From Synechococcales cyanobacterium C42_A2020_086 (GTDB lineage: Bacteria > Cyanobacteriota > Cyanobacteriia > Elainellales > Elainellaceae): a DNA stretch of 64,000 nt. The DNA is taken from the NCBI GenBank assembly GCA_015272325.1, contig JACYLU010000020.1, positions 62,001-126,000 on the forward strand, given 5' to 3'. Positions 54,550-63,464 of this stretch are shown here, piece by piece; position 1 is the stretch's first letter, and each line of letters begins with the position of its first letter. Under the pieces are notes generated by a model. That model worked only from the letters and a program-made list of their open reading frames with translations, had not been told where the DNA came from and did not search any database. Both the position numbers and the translations under genes were made by a program.

Positions 54550-55914
54550 ATGTTCATTGATCAAAGTGCGCTCCTCCTTGATAATCCGACGCAGTTGAAC
54601 TACGGCATTGCCGTTACCGATATCGATGGAGATGGAGCCTTTGAGTTGATAGTTGCCGGATTTGGCGAGCGCAACTTGGTTTTGCAATGGCAGGGGCACG
54701 GCTTTGTGGACATTGCCGATGCTACGCTCGCAGACGATGGCAGACAGGCAATTGGGGTGGCAGCAGGCGATCTCGACGGCGACGGCCGCGAAGAACTCTA
54801 TGTCTTGAATACCGATCGTTTCGCCGGACGTAAGCGCTTTGCCGATCGACTGTTTGATTGGCAAGACGGCTGGCGCGATCTGTTTGCGCTGCCCCAAAAT
54901 CAAGACGCGCTCAACTTAACGGCAGGGCGCTCGGTTGCCTGGGTAGATCGCTTTGGCATTGGGCGCTACGGCTGTCTAGTTGCCAACTATGGCGGACCAA
55001 TTCGCCTCTATGAAATTAATAGCGACGGTATGCTAGCCGATGTTGCTCCTGAAGCCGGATTGAGCTTCGTTACCGGCGGTCGTGGCGTCGTAGCGCTGCC
55101 GCTGGTCTCAGAGCGCATGGATATCTTTATGGCGAACGAAAACGGTGCCAACTTTTTGTTTCGCAATCAGGGTAACGGTACCTTTGTGGATATCGCCACT
55201 ATGGCCGGCGTCAGTGATCCCTACGAACACGGGCGAGGCATTGCAGTTCTCGATGCCAACAGCGACGGGCGGTTTGATCTGGTGTACGGCAATTGGGAAG
55301 GTCCGCACCGGCTGTACCTGCAGCTCGAGCCAGGCAAATTTCGCGATGCCGCCCCTGCTGCATTAGCCATGCCCTCCCGCATCCGGACCGTGATTGCGGC
55401 AGACTTCGACAATGATGGCTACGAGGAGCTGTTTTTCAACAACATTGGGCAGCCCAATCGCCTGTTTGGCTGGCGAGACAGCAAGTGGACTGCCATTGAT
55501 ATCGGTGCGGCACTGGAACCGCGAGGGTTGGGCACGGGCGCGGCGGTTGGCGATTTTGACAACGATGGTCGCTTAGAACTCGTGATTGCCCACGGCGAAT
55601 CAGCCGCTCAACCATTGTCGCTATACCATACCGTTGCCAATACCAACTACTGGCTGCGGGTATTGCCGTTGACCGCTCAGGGTGCTCCAGCCCGAGGTGC
55701 AGTGGTGACGCTTGTGGCCGCTGGCAGGGTGCAGATGCGCACTATTGATGCTGGAAGCGGTTATCTCTGCCAAATGGAGCCGGTCGCCCATTTCGGATTG
55801 GGAGCAAATCCAGCTATCGATTTTGTTGAGGTGCGCTGGTTAGATGGTCGCAGCAGCAAAATGATTGCGCCCCAACCAAACCAACTGCTGCGCGTTGCCT
55901 ACCCTCAACGCTAG
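54550..55914 (+). CDS. CRTAC1-like FG-GAP/VCBS beta-propeller with ASPIC/UnbV C-terminus
   Basis: 454 residues from ATG 54550. Five calcium-type loops (DIDGDG, DLDGDG, DANSDG, DFDNDG, DFDNDG) mark the FG-GAP/VCBS propeller blades, and the end (YWLRVLPLTAQGAPARGAVV, GYLCQMEPVAHFGLGA, VDFVEVRWLDG) is the ASPIC/UnbV domain, so the whole is CRTAC1-like. The frame is open upstream to 54466 (TTG) and contains GTG 54487; starting there would add a hydrophobic stretch (LFGLGNWVWLVLDALPL) that could export the protein. With the shorter start no signal is visible, which is odd for this family. The gene follows pntB closely and may be co-transcribed. Confidence 0.8.
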   Translation: MFIDQSALLLDNPTQLNYGIAVTDIDGDGAFELIVAGFGERNLVLQWQGHGFVDIADATLADDGRQAIGVAAGDLDGDGREELYVLNTDRFAGRKRFADRLFDWQDGWRDLFALPQNQDALNLTAGRSVAWVDRFGIGRYGCLVANYGGPIRLYEINSDGMLADVAPEAGLSFVTGGRGVVALPLVSERMDIFMANENGANFLFRNQGNGTFVDIATMAGVSDPYEHGRGIAVLDANSDGRFDLVYGNWEGPHRLYLQLEPGKFRDAAPAALAMPSRIRTVIAADFDNDGYEELFFNNIGQPNRLFGWRDSKWTAIDIGAALEPRGLGTGAAVGDFDNDGRLELVIAHGESAAQPLSLYHTVANTNYWLRVLPLTAQGAPARGAVVTLVAAGRVQMRTIDAGSGYLCQMEPVAHFGLGANPAIDFVEVRWLDGRSSKMIAPQPNQLLRVAYPQR

Positions 55915-55917
55915 GGT

Positions 55918-56052
55918 TTAGCGCGGCGACATCTCCACCGACCGAACTGCCGCCGAGGGAGTAATCAATAGATAGGTGAGAGTTGCTACTGAACCTGCTG
56001 TAACTAGCACCAATAGAGCCAGAACAATTTTCTCACTGACAGAATTTTCCAT
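55918..56052 (-). CDS. Small single-helix membrane protein
   Basis: 44 residues from ATG 56052 with AGAGG eight bases upstream: a short polar start (MENSVSEK), one helix (IVLALLVLVTAGSVATLTYLL) and a basic end. It lies between the convergent CRTAC1 gene (3 bases away) and hisG on the same strand. Plausible but unrecognised. Confidence 0.4.
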   Translation of the reverse strand: MENSVSEKIVLALLVLVTAGSVATLTYLLITPSAAVRSVEMSPR

Positions 56053-56152
56053 CGTTATGCCTCTGGCAACATTGCAGACACAGTATTCCACAGCGTCGAT
56101 CACCTCACTTCCGGACAAGTTCGATCGGAATATTGGAGCAGTAGTCTGCTGT

Positions 56153-56800
56153 TTAGGACACAGCCGCCGTCACAGCACCGCGCAGGGCCGCAATCCGCTC
56201 TTGTACTCCGCCTGTATTCAGCCGATAGCTGAGAGGATGGGCAATCAGGCGAGCCGTACTTTCAAAGATTTGCTCGATTTCAATTAAGTTGTTTTCCTTG
56301 AGGGTGCGCCCAGTAGCAACTAGATCGACAATCGCTTCTGACATGCCCGTGATCGGTCCCAACTCCACTGAGCCATAGAGCGGCACAATCTCAACCGGCA
56401 AATCCAGTTCTTTAAAGTACTCGGTGGCGCAGTTAACAAACTTGGAGGCAACTCGGCAGTGAGGCGGTAACTCTAACGATGAGCGGTAGGGACTGCTCGC
56501 CTTGACTGCTACCGACATGCGGCAGCGACCAAACCCTAAATCTAGCAGATGAGCAACCTGCGGTCGCTTTTCTCGGAGAATGTCGTAGCCTACAATCCCA
56601 AGCTGCGCCTGCCCATACTCGACATACACCGGGACATCGTTGTTGCGTACCAGCAGAGCCTTGGCACTATGGGTAGTGTCCCAAATCTCTAGCTGTCGAT
56701 TGGATGACTCCAAGAAGGCGCTGAAGTCTAGGCCAATGGTTTGCAGCAACCGGACGCTGTCGGCTAGCAATCCACCTTTAGGTAGGGCAACAGTAATCAT
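56153..56800 (-). CDS. hisG: ATP phosphoribosyltransferase, short form (HisG-S)
   Basis: 215 residues, catalysing the first step of histidine synthesis. [19 protein letters not shown] at the start, [34 protein letters not shown] and the PRPP loop [20 protein letters not shown] are family hallmarks. The C-terminal regulatory ACT-like domain of the long form is absent, so the enzyme should require HisZ as in other cyanobacteria. It is monocistronic apart from the possible 44-residue gene. Confidence 0.96.
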   Translation of the reverse strand: MITVALPKGGLLADSVRLLQTIGLDFSAFLESSNRQLEIWDTTHSAKALLVRNNDVPVYVEYGQAQLGIVGYDILREKRPQVAHLLDLGFGRCRMSVAVKASSPYRSSLELPPHCRVASKFVNCATEYFKELDLPVEIVPLYGSVELGPITGMSEAIVDLVATGRTLKENNLIEIEQIFESTARLIAHPLSYRLNTGGVQERIAALRGAVTAAVS

Positions 56801-57566
56801 GAGTGAAATATGAGCGAAGTCTAATGGAGTCTAGAGAGCCTTTCCAGCATACGCGGTGATGCGGCTTGCTTCCAAGACACCCGTCTCTTTATCACCTGTA
56901 AGGTTTGACAGGATAAAACACGCTATATATAGCGTTACCCTCATCAAAATAATTTCTTAAGGTTTCCATAAACAGGACTCAATTCTTGTGCCTTAACCAA
57001 TGCTGCAATCTAGAGTGAGAGGAGAATGCGGCAAGCGCTAAATCTAGGTTCAAAAGTGTAAGAAAGCATAGAGAAACCGCTACTTATAGAAGCAAGAGCC
57101 TTCTTCCATCGATTGTCTTTGCCGCTCAGCGAACCCTGAACTTCGAGCAGCCTCTTGTTTGAGGATAGACCAGTCTAGCTTATGCAGAATAGATGTAACC
57201 CAGACGATGCAGGACTTTAAGCCACGCTCTCTGTTAGCAGCGTTGAGCATTGCAGTTCAGATGCCAACGTGTTGAGTTCAGAGATTGAGTCCTCCTAGTT
57301 TGGTTCCTGCCTAGCGAGTAGGCAACAGCCTATCATTACAGTCATCTTGCTAGCTCAACTCCTAGAGACCAATTTCTACAGGCTAATCCAGATGCCTACT
57401 CAGCAATCGAGATAATAGCTAGTCGCACAGTTTCAATCAGTCCAAGATATTTATTTGTAGAAAAAGTTGCACCATCAAATAAATTATGCTATTCGTAGAA
57501 TAAATGAATAAGACACTAATTCTGTCAATTTCGTAGGTGACTGGTAGTTGGCTAGTGGTGCAGGCC

Positions 57567-57677
57567 TACTGAAACAAGTTTGAGATTGAAAACTGGGTCT
57601 AGGGTTTGGTTCATCCCGAAAGCGAAGGGTACTCAGCTGGGATAGAGTATACCTCTAGAGCACTACTTGTTTCAGTA
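57567..57677 (+). ncRNA. Candidate structured RNA or MITE-like element
   Basis: A perfect 13-bp inverted repeat, TACTGAAACAAGT (57567-57579) and ACTTGTTTCAGTA (57665-57677), encloses 85 bases that themselves fold: GGTACTC pairs with GAG-TA-TACC over AGCTGGGATA, and CCC/GGG closes GAAAGCGAA. The strand is not determined. It could be a small RNA or a tiny transposon relic; no target-site duplication is evident. Confidence 0.35.
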
Positions 57678-58107
57678 ATCTGCTTCGAAAACGGGCTGCT
57701 TAGTGCTGACAAAAGAAGTAAGCGGGTTTAAATCTACGGCTCTCGTACAGTTTAGGAATTTGCCTGCTACTGCCCGATAGGCGCTTGCTTCCCTGAGCAC
57801 AGATTTATCTTGCTATTTAATTCAATTAAGTCGATATTTTCGATGTGCACTCGAATTGTAATGAAGGGAAGAATCGTCTATCTCCGTCGGAACAGGCTTA
57901 AGCAATAAGTAGGTTTATCTAGCTCTTGAAATTCGCTTCAGAGAGGGTGTGAACGAAGCCAAGTGTGACAATGGAGTGACTTAATTGCTCTCTGTATTGA
58001 TCTTTGTCGTCGAGCACAATTGCAACTCAACTGTGGCTCAACTAATGGAGCAAAAACCCCTGAAATGCCTTCGCTGTTAGACTTAGAGAGAGGCAGCAGA
58101 GTTCCAC

Positions 58108-58151
58108 AGTCAGATTGGAGTCAGATTAGAGTCAGATCAGAGTCAGATGAG
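58108..58151. repeat. 11-base tandem repeat, four units
   Basis: AGTCAGATTGG, AGTCAGATTAG, AGTCAGATCAG and AGTCAGATGAG follow one another without gap; the AGTCAGAT core is invariant. The period is close to one helical turn. It lies about 420 bases upstream of the 58575 gene. Confidence 0.85.
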
Positions 58152-58574
58152 AACATGGTTTTCAAATAATAGCGACTTGAGCCTGTCGCAAGTTTAATAC
58201 AGTGAAACCTTGTCCGATTTTTGAAGCTTCTCATCTGTGGTACTGAGTAATGGTTGTTAGACAGAATCCTAGGTTTAGCGTCGTGTGACCAGATTTAGCC
58301 AAAATTTGACCACAAATATTGATCTTTTTGATCTAATCAAGAATTAATCATGCTAAATTTAAAAGGAGCAGAGAAAAATCGAATTTCGAGGCTCTGAACA
58401 TTCAAACAACTGTTTCACAGCTCTATCGTTGCCTAACTGAATGGGTTTGTCGGGCACTAATCAATGGGATGAAAAGTTAGGACGGCAGGTGAAACAAACC
58501 GCTGCTGAGGCTGTGTAAAACCAGCTGGCAGCGAGCTAGGTTACGTTACCCAATTACTTGAGGAGAAGAAACCT

Positions 58575-59198
58575 ATGGAAACGTTTGCCTATCTTCAGGC
58601 TGCTCAGGACTATGAAACTCCTGAGAGTAAAGAGCTGAAGCTTTCTGGCAAGGCAGCGGCTACTGTTCTGAGTGTGGCAGGAGCTGCTTTGGCCGTTGGA
58701 GTAACCGATGTAGCGCCCGCTCAAGCTCATGACTACTATGGTGGCTATGACTGCGGCGTCAGCGTTCAGAAGTGCTTCATTCCGGTGAGCACCCGCTGCT
58801 TCGATCCCTGCTATGGGTACAGCGGCTACGGCGTTAGCTACGACTACGGGTATGACTACGGCTACAAAGATTACGGCTACGACTACAGCTACGATTACGG
58901 CTACAAAGACTATGGCTACTATGAGCCAGTCAGCTACTACCCCGACTACTACTACGGGTACGACAAAGGCTGTGGCGTCAGCTATGGAGGATGCGGCGGC
59001 GGGTACATCGGCGTCTCATCGCACTTCAGCACGTATGACATCCAGGTTGCGTTGAATCATGCAGGGTTCCCGGTGATCGTTGATGGCGTCTTCGGTCCGG
59101 AAACCCACTCAGCTGTCATCGCATTCCAGATCTCATGTGGCTTAGTGCCCGATGGAATCGTCGGTCCAGCCACCGCATCGGCTTTGGGTCTGATCTAG
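58575..59198 (+). CDS. Secreted Tyr/Gly-rich protein with peptidoglycan-binding domain
   Basis: 207 residues. The leader METFAYLQAAQDYETPESKE is followed by a hydrophobic signal region ending at APAQA (about residue 54). The mature protein has a Tyr/Asp/Gly repeat zone (about 55-135, units such as YDYGYKDYGY) with several cysteines, then the linker YIGVSSHFS and a PG_binding_1 domain (about 150-207: VALNHAGFPVIVDGVFGP, AVIAFQISCGLVPDGIVGP). A strong GAGGAGAAG ribosome site precedes the ATG. First of three related genes; probable role is wall-associated structural protein. Confidence 0.8.
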   Translation: METFAYLQAAQDYETPESKELKLSGKAAATVLSVAGAALAVGVTDVAPAQAHDYYGGYDCGVSVQKCFIPVSTRCFDPCYGYSGYGVSYDYGYDYGYKDYGYDYSYDYGYKDYGYYEPVSYYPDYYYGYDKGCGVSYGGCGGGYIGVSSHFSTYDIQVALNHAGFPVIVDGVFGPETHSAVIAFQISCGLVPDGIVGPATASALGLI

Positions 59199-59823
59199 GC
59201 TGCTATTTCAGCAGATCGAACGGCAGTTTGTCAAGAGTGCCGTCATCAACCGTTTGCTAGTGCCTCTGTGGGAGGAGTAAGCTGCTTCTGCAGAGGCTAT
59301 TTAGGATTTTGCTTCGTTGGCTAGAAAACTAATAAGTTTCAGTTAACAAATTCAATAACGCTCGGGAGCGAATGTCGCAGATGGCATCCAGCATTGTTCG
59401 GATGGCAGCGAATGTTTTCGCTCCTTTTTTCGCTCCTGATTTAACCATAAATCTAACTTATTATTGAGATTGATATATGGCGATTCCCCGTTAAAGTTTC
59501 TTGAAATGGAGTATTTTGTTCAAATTAATCGCAAATTGAAATGTTTATTTATCCTTCCACATTTGGCGTCTCAAGAATAAAAGGAATTTACTGAACTCTA
59601 TATCTAGTAGAAGGATTAATTTAACATCTTCTCAATTGACCTTTGAAAGAGCAAAATTGGCTCTCTGACTGGATTGGGGATCTACTAATTTTTTTGCATC
59701 GGTGTAAAAATGGGGTATCAGAAGTCAATTTTTTACATTCAAGATTGGCTTCTTGCGAACAACTGATTCGAATAACCGATTGCATTTCCATTCAATTCAT
59801 CATTCACTTGAGGAGAATTAACC
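59199..59823. other. 625-base spacer between first and second METxAY genes
   Basis: Contains the terminator-like structure at 59365-59430 and an AT-rich promoter region before 59824. No gene recognised. Confidence 0.5.
59365..59430 (+). terminator. Large hairpin with T-run after the 58575 gene
   Basis: GGAGCGAA (59365-59372) pairs with TTCGCTCC (59417-59424), enclosing an inner near-perfect hairpin TGGCATCC/GGATGGCA, and is followed by TTTTTT (59425-59430). Confidence 0.65.
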
Positions 59824-60069
59824 ATGGAAACTCTTGCTTACACCGAACTCAGCCAAGACTATGCTACAGAGCAGCCCGAAGTCACATTTTCCGCTAAGAA
59901 GGCAGCGACTTTCTTAGGTGTGGCCGCAACTCTTTCAGTAGTTGGACTAGTGGATGCAGCACCCGCATTAGCGACCTACTGCTGCCGTCCGCGTCCTATC
60001 GTGATTCGTCCTTGCTGTCGTCCGCGTCCTATCGTGGTTCGCCCTTGCTGCCGTCCAATCTACTACTAA
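59824..60069 (+). CDS. Short Cys/Pro/Arg-repeat secreted paralogue
   Basis: 81 residues. Leader METLAYTELSQDYATEQPE and signal region ending LVDAAPALA are clearly related to the flanking genes. The mature part is only about 30 residues: the motif CCRPRPIV repeated twice and CCRPIYY at the end. There is no peptidoglycan-binding domain, and nothing in the 136 bases after the stop restores one. ATG follows TTGAGGAGAATTAACC. Cysteine pairs could bind metal or crosslink. Confidence 0.72.
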   Translation: METLAYTELSQDYATEQPEVTFSAKKAATFLGVAATLSVVGLVDAAPALATYCCRPRPIVIRPCCRPRPIVVRPCCRPIYY

Positions 60070-60205
60070 ATATCAAGTCCAACTCGTCGCCGGTAATGCT
60101 GTGGGGTGGGAACGAACCTCCGCGAAAGGTCCCTCCCACCCTCACCACTATCGATGTTATTCAAACGGATTTGATGGTACGCATGATTCTTTAGGAGAAG
60201 CAGTC

Positions 60206-60787
60206 ATGGAAACAGTTGCATATGTGCAGCTCACTCAGGAGTATGAACATCCTGAGCTAAAAGAGTTGTCTTTTTCCTCGAAAACAGCTACCAGTTTCCT
60301 AGGAGTAGCCGGCACTCTGTCGGTACTAGGATTAGTTGATGCAGCACCCGCTGTGGCTCACTATTACGGTGGGTATCACGGAGGATGCTGCCGTCCGGTG
60401 TATTACAAGCCAATTTACTACCGGCCCTGCTGCCGTCCGGTGTATTATCAGCCGATTTACTATTCGAGCCATTATTACCCGGACTATTACTACAGCAAGC
60501 CGGACTATCACCATTACAAGCACCACAAGCCCAAGGATCACTATATTGAGGTGAGTAGTCACTATCCTCACAAGCATGATCCTGTTCCTCAGCGTCCTGC
60601 ACTCGATCCCGACCTTGTTGCTGCGTTGCAGCAGGCGCTTTTGGAACGGGGATATGATCCAGGTCCGATCGATGGAATCTACGGTCCATTGACGACCGAT
60701 GCGGTGACGCGCTTCCAAATTGAGGCCGGCATCCAAGTGGATGGCATTGCAGGCCCGCAAACGCTAGGCTTGCTGGGCTTAGCTTAA
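60206..60787 (+). CDS. Secreted Cys/Tyr/His-rich protein with peptidoglycan-binding domain
   Basis: 193 residues from ATG 60206 with AGGAG upstream; the open frame extends to 60101 but lacks the METxAY start there. Leader METVAYVQLTQEYEHPELKE, signal region ending LVDAAPAVA, then repeats CCRPVYYKPIYYRP and CCRPVYYQPIYY, a His/Lys-rich stretch (DYHHYKHHKPKDHY), the linker YIEVSSHYP shared with the first gene, and a C-terminal PG_binding_1 domain (AALQQALLERGYDPGPIDGI, TRFQIEAGIQVDGIAGP). Third of the cluster; combines the repeat of the second gene with the domain of the first. Confidence 0.8.
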   Translation: METVAYVQLTQEYEHPELKELSFSSKTATSFLGVAGTLSVLGLVDAAPAVAHYYGGYHGGCCRPVYYKPIYYRPCCRPVYYQPIYYSSHYYPDYYYSKPDYHHYKHHKPKDHYIEVSSHYPHKHDPVPQRPALDPDLVAALQQALLERGYDPGPIDGIYGPLTTDAVTRFQIEAGIQVDGIAGPQTLGLLGLA

Positions 60788-60820
60788 CCACCTTCCCAAG
60801 CCCATCAAGCAAGCCCATTA

Positions 60821-60852
60821 AAGGGTTGTTTGATCCAAGGGTTGTTTGATCC
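60821..60852. repeat. Perfect 16-base tandem duplication
   Basis: AAGGGTTGTTTGATCC at 60821-60836 is repeated exactly at 60837-60852, just after the third METxAY gene. The preceding AAGCCCAT is also duplicated. Confidence 0.85.
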
Positions 60853-61094
60853 TAAGTTGGGTAACAGAGACCGGCGTTGCAACATATACTCTAGATTGAG
60901 CAGATTGAGCCGTCCTGCCGCCGTTAACCGCAGCGGTTGATAGGGCACAGCCAGCAACCTAGGGCACTTGCAGCGCCATTTTCTGTGCTGATTGAGGTCT
61001 ATTAATTGAGACGAGATGGTTTGCTAGAGACGCTGTGATTCGAGTTCTTTCCCCCGGCCATTGAGGTCACGCTACAGGAGTTCGCGAAAAAAAT

Positions 61095-61142
61095 CAGGGT
61101 ACCCTGTCGGAGTTGAGGAGTTGTTAACCAGTACAATTGTAC
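61095..61142. promoter_or_regulatory. Two perfect 12-base palindromes upstream of the HAD gene
   Basis: CAGGGTACCCTG (61095-61106) and GTACAATTGTAC (61131-61142) lie within 70 bases of the HAD start, with an 8-base palindrome TTCGCGAA at 61081-61088. Operator function is inferred from clustering and position. The rest of the 373-base spacer 60788-61160 shows nothing else. Confidence 0.35.
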
Positions 61143-61160
61143 CATAGCTATTCCGAGTTT

Positions 61161-61943
61161 ATGTCTTTTTTGCACGCCATTATTTTTGATGTGGATGGTA
61201 CCCTGGCAGATACTGAGCGCGACGGGCATCGGGTGGCGTTTAATCGAGCGTTTGCTGCTGCCGGCTTGCCGTGGCACTGGACGGTTGACCTCTATGGGAC
61301 CCTGCTCGAAGTTGCAGGCGGCAAAGAGCGCATTCAATTTTACCTCGACTGCTTCCAGCCAGAAGCGCAGCCTCCTGTGTCGGACAGGGAATTGCCGCAG
61401 TGGATTGCCGCTCTGCATCGCCGCAAAACCACTCACTACAAAGAATTGCTCAGAGAGGGGAATATTCCGCTGCGGCCAGGGGTGCGCCGCTTGATCACCA
61501 CTGCTCGCGACGAAGGCATTCGGCTGGCTATTGCCACGACAAGTGCCTTGGATAACGTGCTGGCTCTCCTGGAAACTGCGCTCGATCCGGATAGCCCTAA
61601 CTGGTTTGAGGTGATTGCTGCGGGTGATGTAGTTCCTGCTAAAAAGCCTGCCCCCGATATCTACCACTATGTGCTGCAAGCAATGCAGATTGAGCCACAG
61701 CATTGTCTAGTGATTGAAGATTCGCAGCATGGGTTGCAGGCTGCTAGCCAAGCGAACTTAATGACGCTCGTCACCCTCAACGACTACACACGCCACCACA
61801 ATTTTGCAGGAGCAGCGTTGGTGATCGATCATCTAGGGGAGCCGGATCTGCCGTTTCGGGTGCTTCAGGGAACCCAACCAGGGCAGAACTGGGTCGATCT
61901 GATGCTGGCCAACCAACTGTTGAAATCCCTGCACCATTTGTGA
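61161..61943 (+). CDS. HAD-IA family phosphatase, CbbY-like
   Basis: 260 residues from ATG 61161. HAD motif I FDVDGTLADTE (nucleophile Asp10), motif II in LAIATTSAL, motif III Lys in AKKPAPDIY and motif IV VIEDSQHGLQAA are all visible, with a helical cap between. This subfamily (CbbY/GpH-type) dephosphorylates sugar phosphates such as phosphoglycolate or xylulose bisphosphate; in cyanobacteria CbbY removes a Rubisco inhibitor. Substrate here is inferred only. Confidence 0.88.
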   Translation: MSFLHAIIFDVDGTLADTERDGHRVAFNRAFAAAGLPWHWTVDLYGTLLEVAGGKERIQFYLDCFQPEAQPPVSDRELPQWIAALHRRKTTHYKELLREGNIPLRPGVRRLITTARDEGIRLAIATTSALDNVLALLETALDPDSPNWFEVIAAGDVVPAKKPAPDIYHYVLQAMQIEPQHCLVIEDSQHGLQAASQANLMTLVTLNDYTRHHNFAGAALVIDHLGEPDLPFRVLQGTQPGQNWVDLMLANQLLKSLHHL

Positions 61944-62016
61944 AGATTTTTGCGATCATGGAGGGCAGATCGTCTAAGCTAGCGGAAGCCATTTTGAATT
62001 ATCTGCTGATTAAACT

Positions 62017-62907
62017 GTGAAACGCTCTTCTCTGATCTCCCTTCTTGTCGTCTTTGGGCTTTGCAGTACAACACAACCTGCTCAAGGGCAAGCTCTCATT
62101 CCCCATGTGTTGCAGATCGAGAGTGAGCAGTTGGAGCAACAGGGCATGATTCTCGCCCAAGAAGCCGCGCAGCTCGCTCAGTTTCAGCAGTATTCGCCAG
62201 CGCTAGTGCGTGCCCAACTTGCTTCTCAGCTTCTGCCTAATAATGCGCAGGTGTGGGCGCTGCTCGGCAGTTTGTATCTGCAAACTAGACAATACAGTGA
62301 GGCGATTGAGGTGTTGCTGCGGGCACGCGAGCTAGACCAGAACAATGCCCCCGTTTTGTTTGCCTTGGGAACAGCCTATTTCCAAGAGGCAAAGTATGAT
62401 TCGGCTGTTCAATACCTCCGGGCAGGGCTGCGGATCAATCCCGAAACTCCGGGTGCTCTCTTTGATCTGGGCAATGCTTACTATCGGCTGAATCGCTATG
62501 AGGAGGCGATCGAGCAGTACGAAAAAGCCGTCAAACTCGACGAGAAATTCTGGCCCGCCGTCAACAATATTGGGCTGGTGCGCTACGAGCAGGGAGAGAT
62601 TGAAGCAGCTCTGGACTACTGGCGGCAGGCAGTCGAGATTGATGCCAACCAAGCCGAACCGCAGCTTGCACTGGCCGTCGGACTCTATGCCCAAGGGGAA
62701 ACCGAGGAAGCGCTACGGCTGGGGGAAGCAGCCCTGCGGCTCGACGCTCGCTATGCCGATCTGGAATTTCTGGAGCAAAACCTCTGGGGCAGTCAGTTGC
62801 TGACGCAAGCCAGGGAGTTTTTGGCGCTGCCTCAAATTCGCGAAACGGTGGCGCAGCAAACTCGGGTAGCACCAACTCCAGGCGCACCGCCAGCCACACC
62901 CCAGTAG
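62017..62907 (+). CDS. Secreted TPR-repeat protein
   Basis: 296 residues from a GTG start directly before the signal peptide (cleavage near AQGQA). Six or so tetratricopeptide repeats span about 40-255 (for example AQVWALLGSLYLQTRQYSEA, ALFDLGNAYYRLNRYEEAIE, AVNNIGLVRYEQGEIEAALD), followed by a Pro/Thr-rich tail. TPRs mediate protein assembly; partner unknown. It follows the HAD gene by 73 bases on the same strand. Confidence 0.85.
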   Translation: MKRSSLISLLVVFGLCSTTQPAQGQALIPHVLQIESEQLEQQGMILAQEAAQLAQFQQYSPALVRAQLASQLLPNNAQVWALLGSLYLQTRQYSEAIEVLLRARELDQNNAPVLFALGTAYFQEAKYDSAVQYLRAGLRINPETPGALFDLGNAYYRLNRYEEAIEQYEKAVKLDEKFWPAVNNIGLVRYEQGEIEAALDYWRQAVEIDANQAEPQLALAVGLYAQGETEEALRLGEAALRLDARYADLEFLEQNLWGSQLLTQAREFLALPQIRETVAQQTRVAPTPGAPPATPQ

Positions 62908-63464
62908 CCACCGTTTCCTGACTGGCTCTTGACCTAGCACTCTCGGATACTGATAAAGGCAGTGAATTCCAGAAGCTTTTAGGGGTTACTTCGGGCAGCT
63001 CTGTCTATTGCTTGTTCTTCGACCTGAGGAGTCTGGGGCTGTTGCGCCGGCAGGGGTAATTTTCTCGGGTCACTTTCTCGCTTCACAACAATTCCTAATT
63101 TGATTTTTTTGATTATTCAGGCTTCCTGAGGCATCGGCATTCACACCAACATTGTCACTGCGTCGCTGCTGGCAATCGTCAATGCTGTTAACTGAGCTAT
63201 GCAGCCGTTGGACCAGCAAACGCAAGCTCGGCTGCTGAGGCCGTTGATCTCGCCCAGTCTCGAGGTTGGCTGCGAGCCGTTTAGTCGCTCAGTTTGCCGG
63301 AATTCTCTGGACTAGAGCGAGAATAGACCTAGAGCTGATGATCGAGGATGAGCCGCTTCCTTTAGGTGAAGGGTAGTGCCTTCCTTCCCTGATTCGGGTT
63401 CCTGCCGAACCGAGAGTGATCTTAGAACTAGAAATCCCCCTAGAAAAATTCTCTGAAAAATTCT
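62908..63464. other. 557-base spacer before the Uma2 gene
   Basis: No gene accepted. The GC-rich right half has short open frames without known features and may be a decayed gene. The Uma2 promoter is expected near 63380-63450. Confidence 0.4.

Larger units (their letters stand above)
56801..58574. other. 1.77-kb gene desert upstream of the METxAY cluster
   Basis: The longest stretch without a gene in the window. No open frame with family features on either strand. It contains a structured inverted-repeat element (57567-57677) and an 11-base tandem repeat (58108-58151), both annotated separately, and the promoter of the 58575 gene. Unannotated RNAs are likely here, but none matches a family I recognise. 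Confidence 0.5.

Noticed and set aside
57600-57640. GGTTCATCC stretch resembling the start of a glutamine riboswitch
   Set aside because: Only the first few bases fit; the conserved GACGGAAGTAGG half is absent.
61131-61142. GTACAATTGTAC as an NtcA site
   Set aside because: NtcA sites need GTA-N8-TAC; here the spacing is 6.
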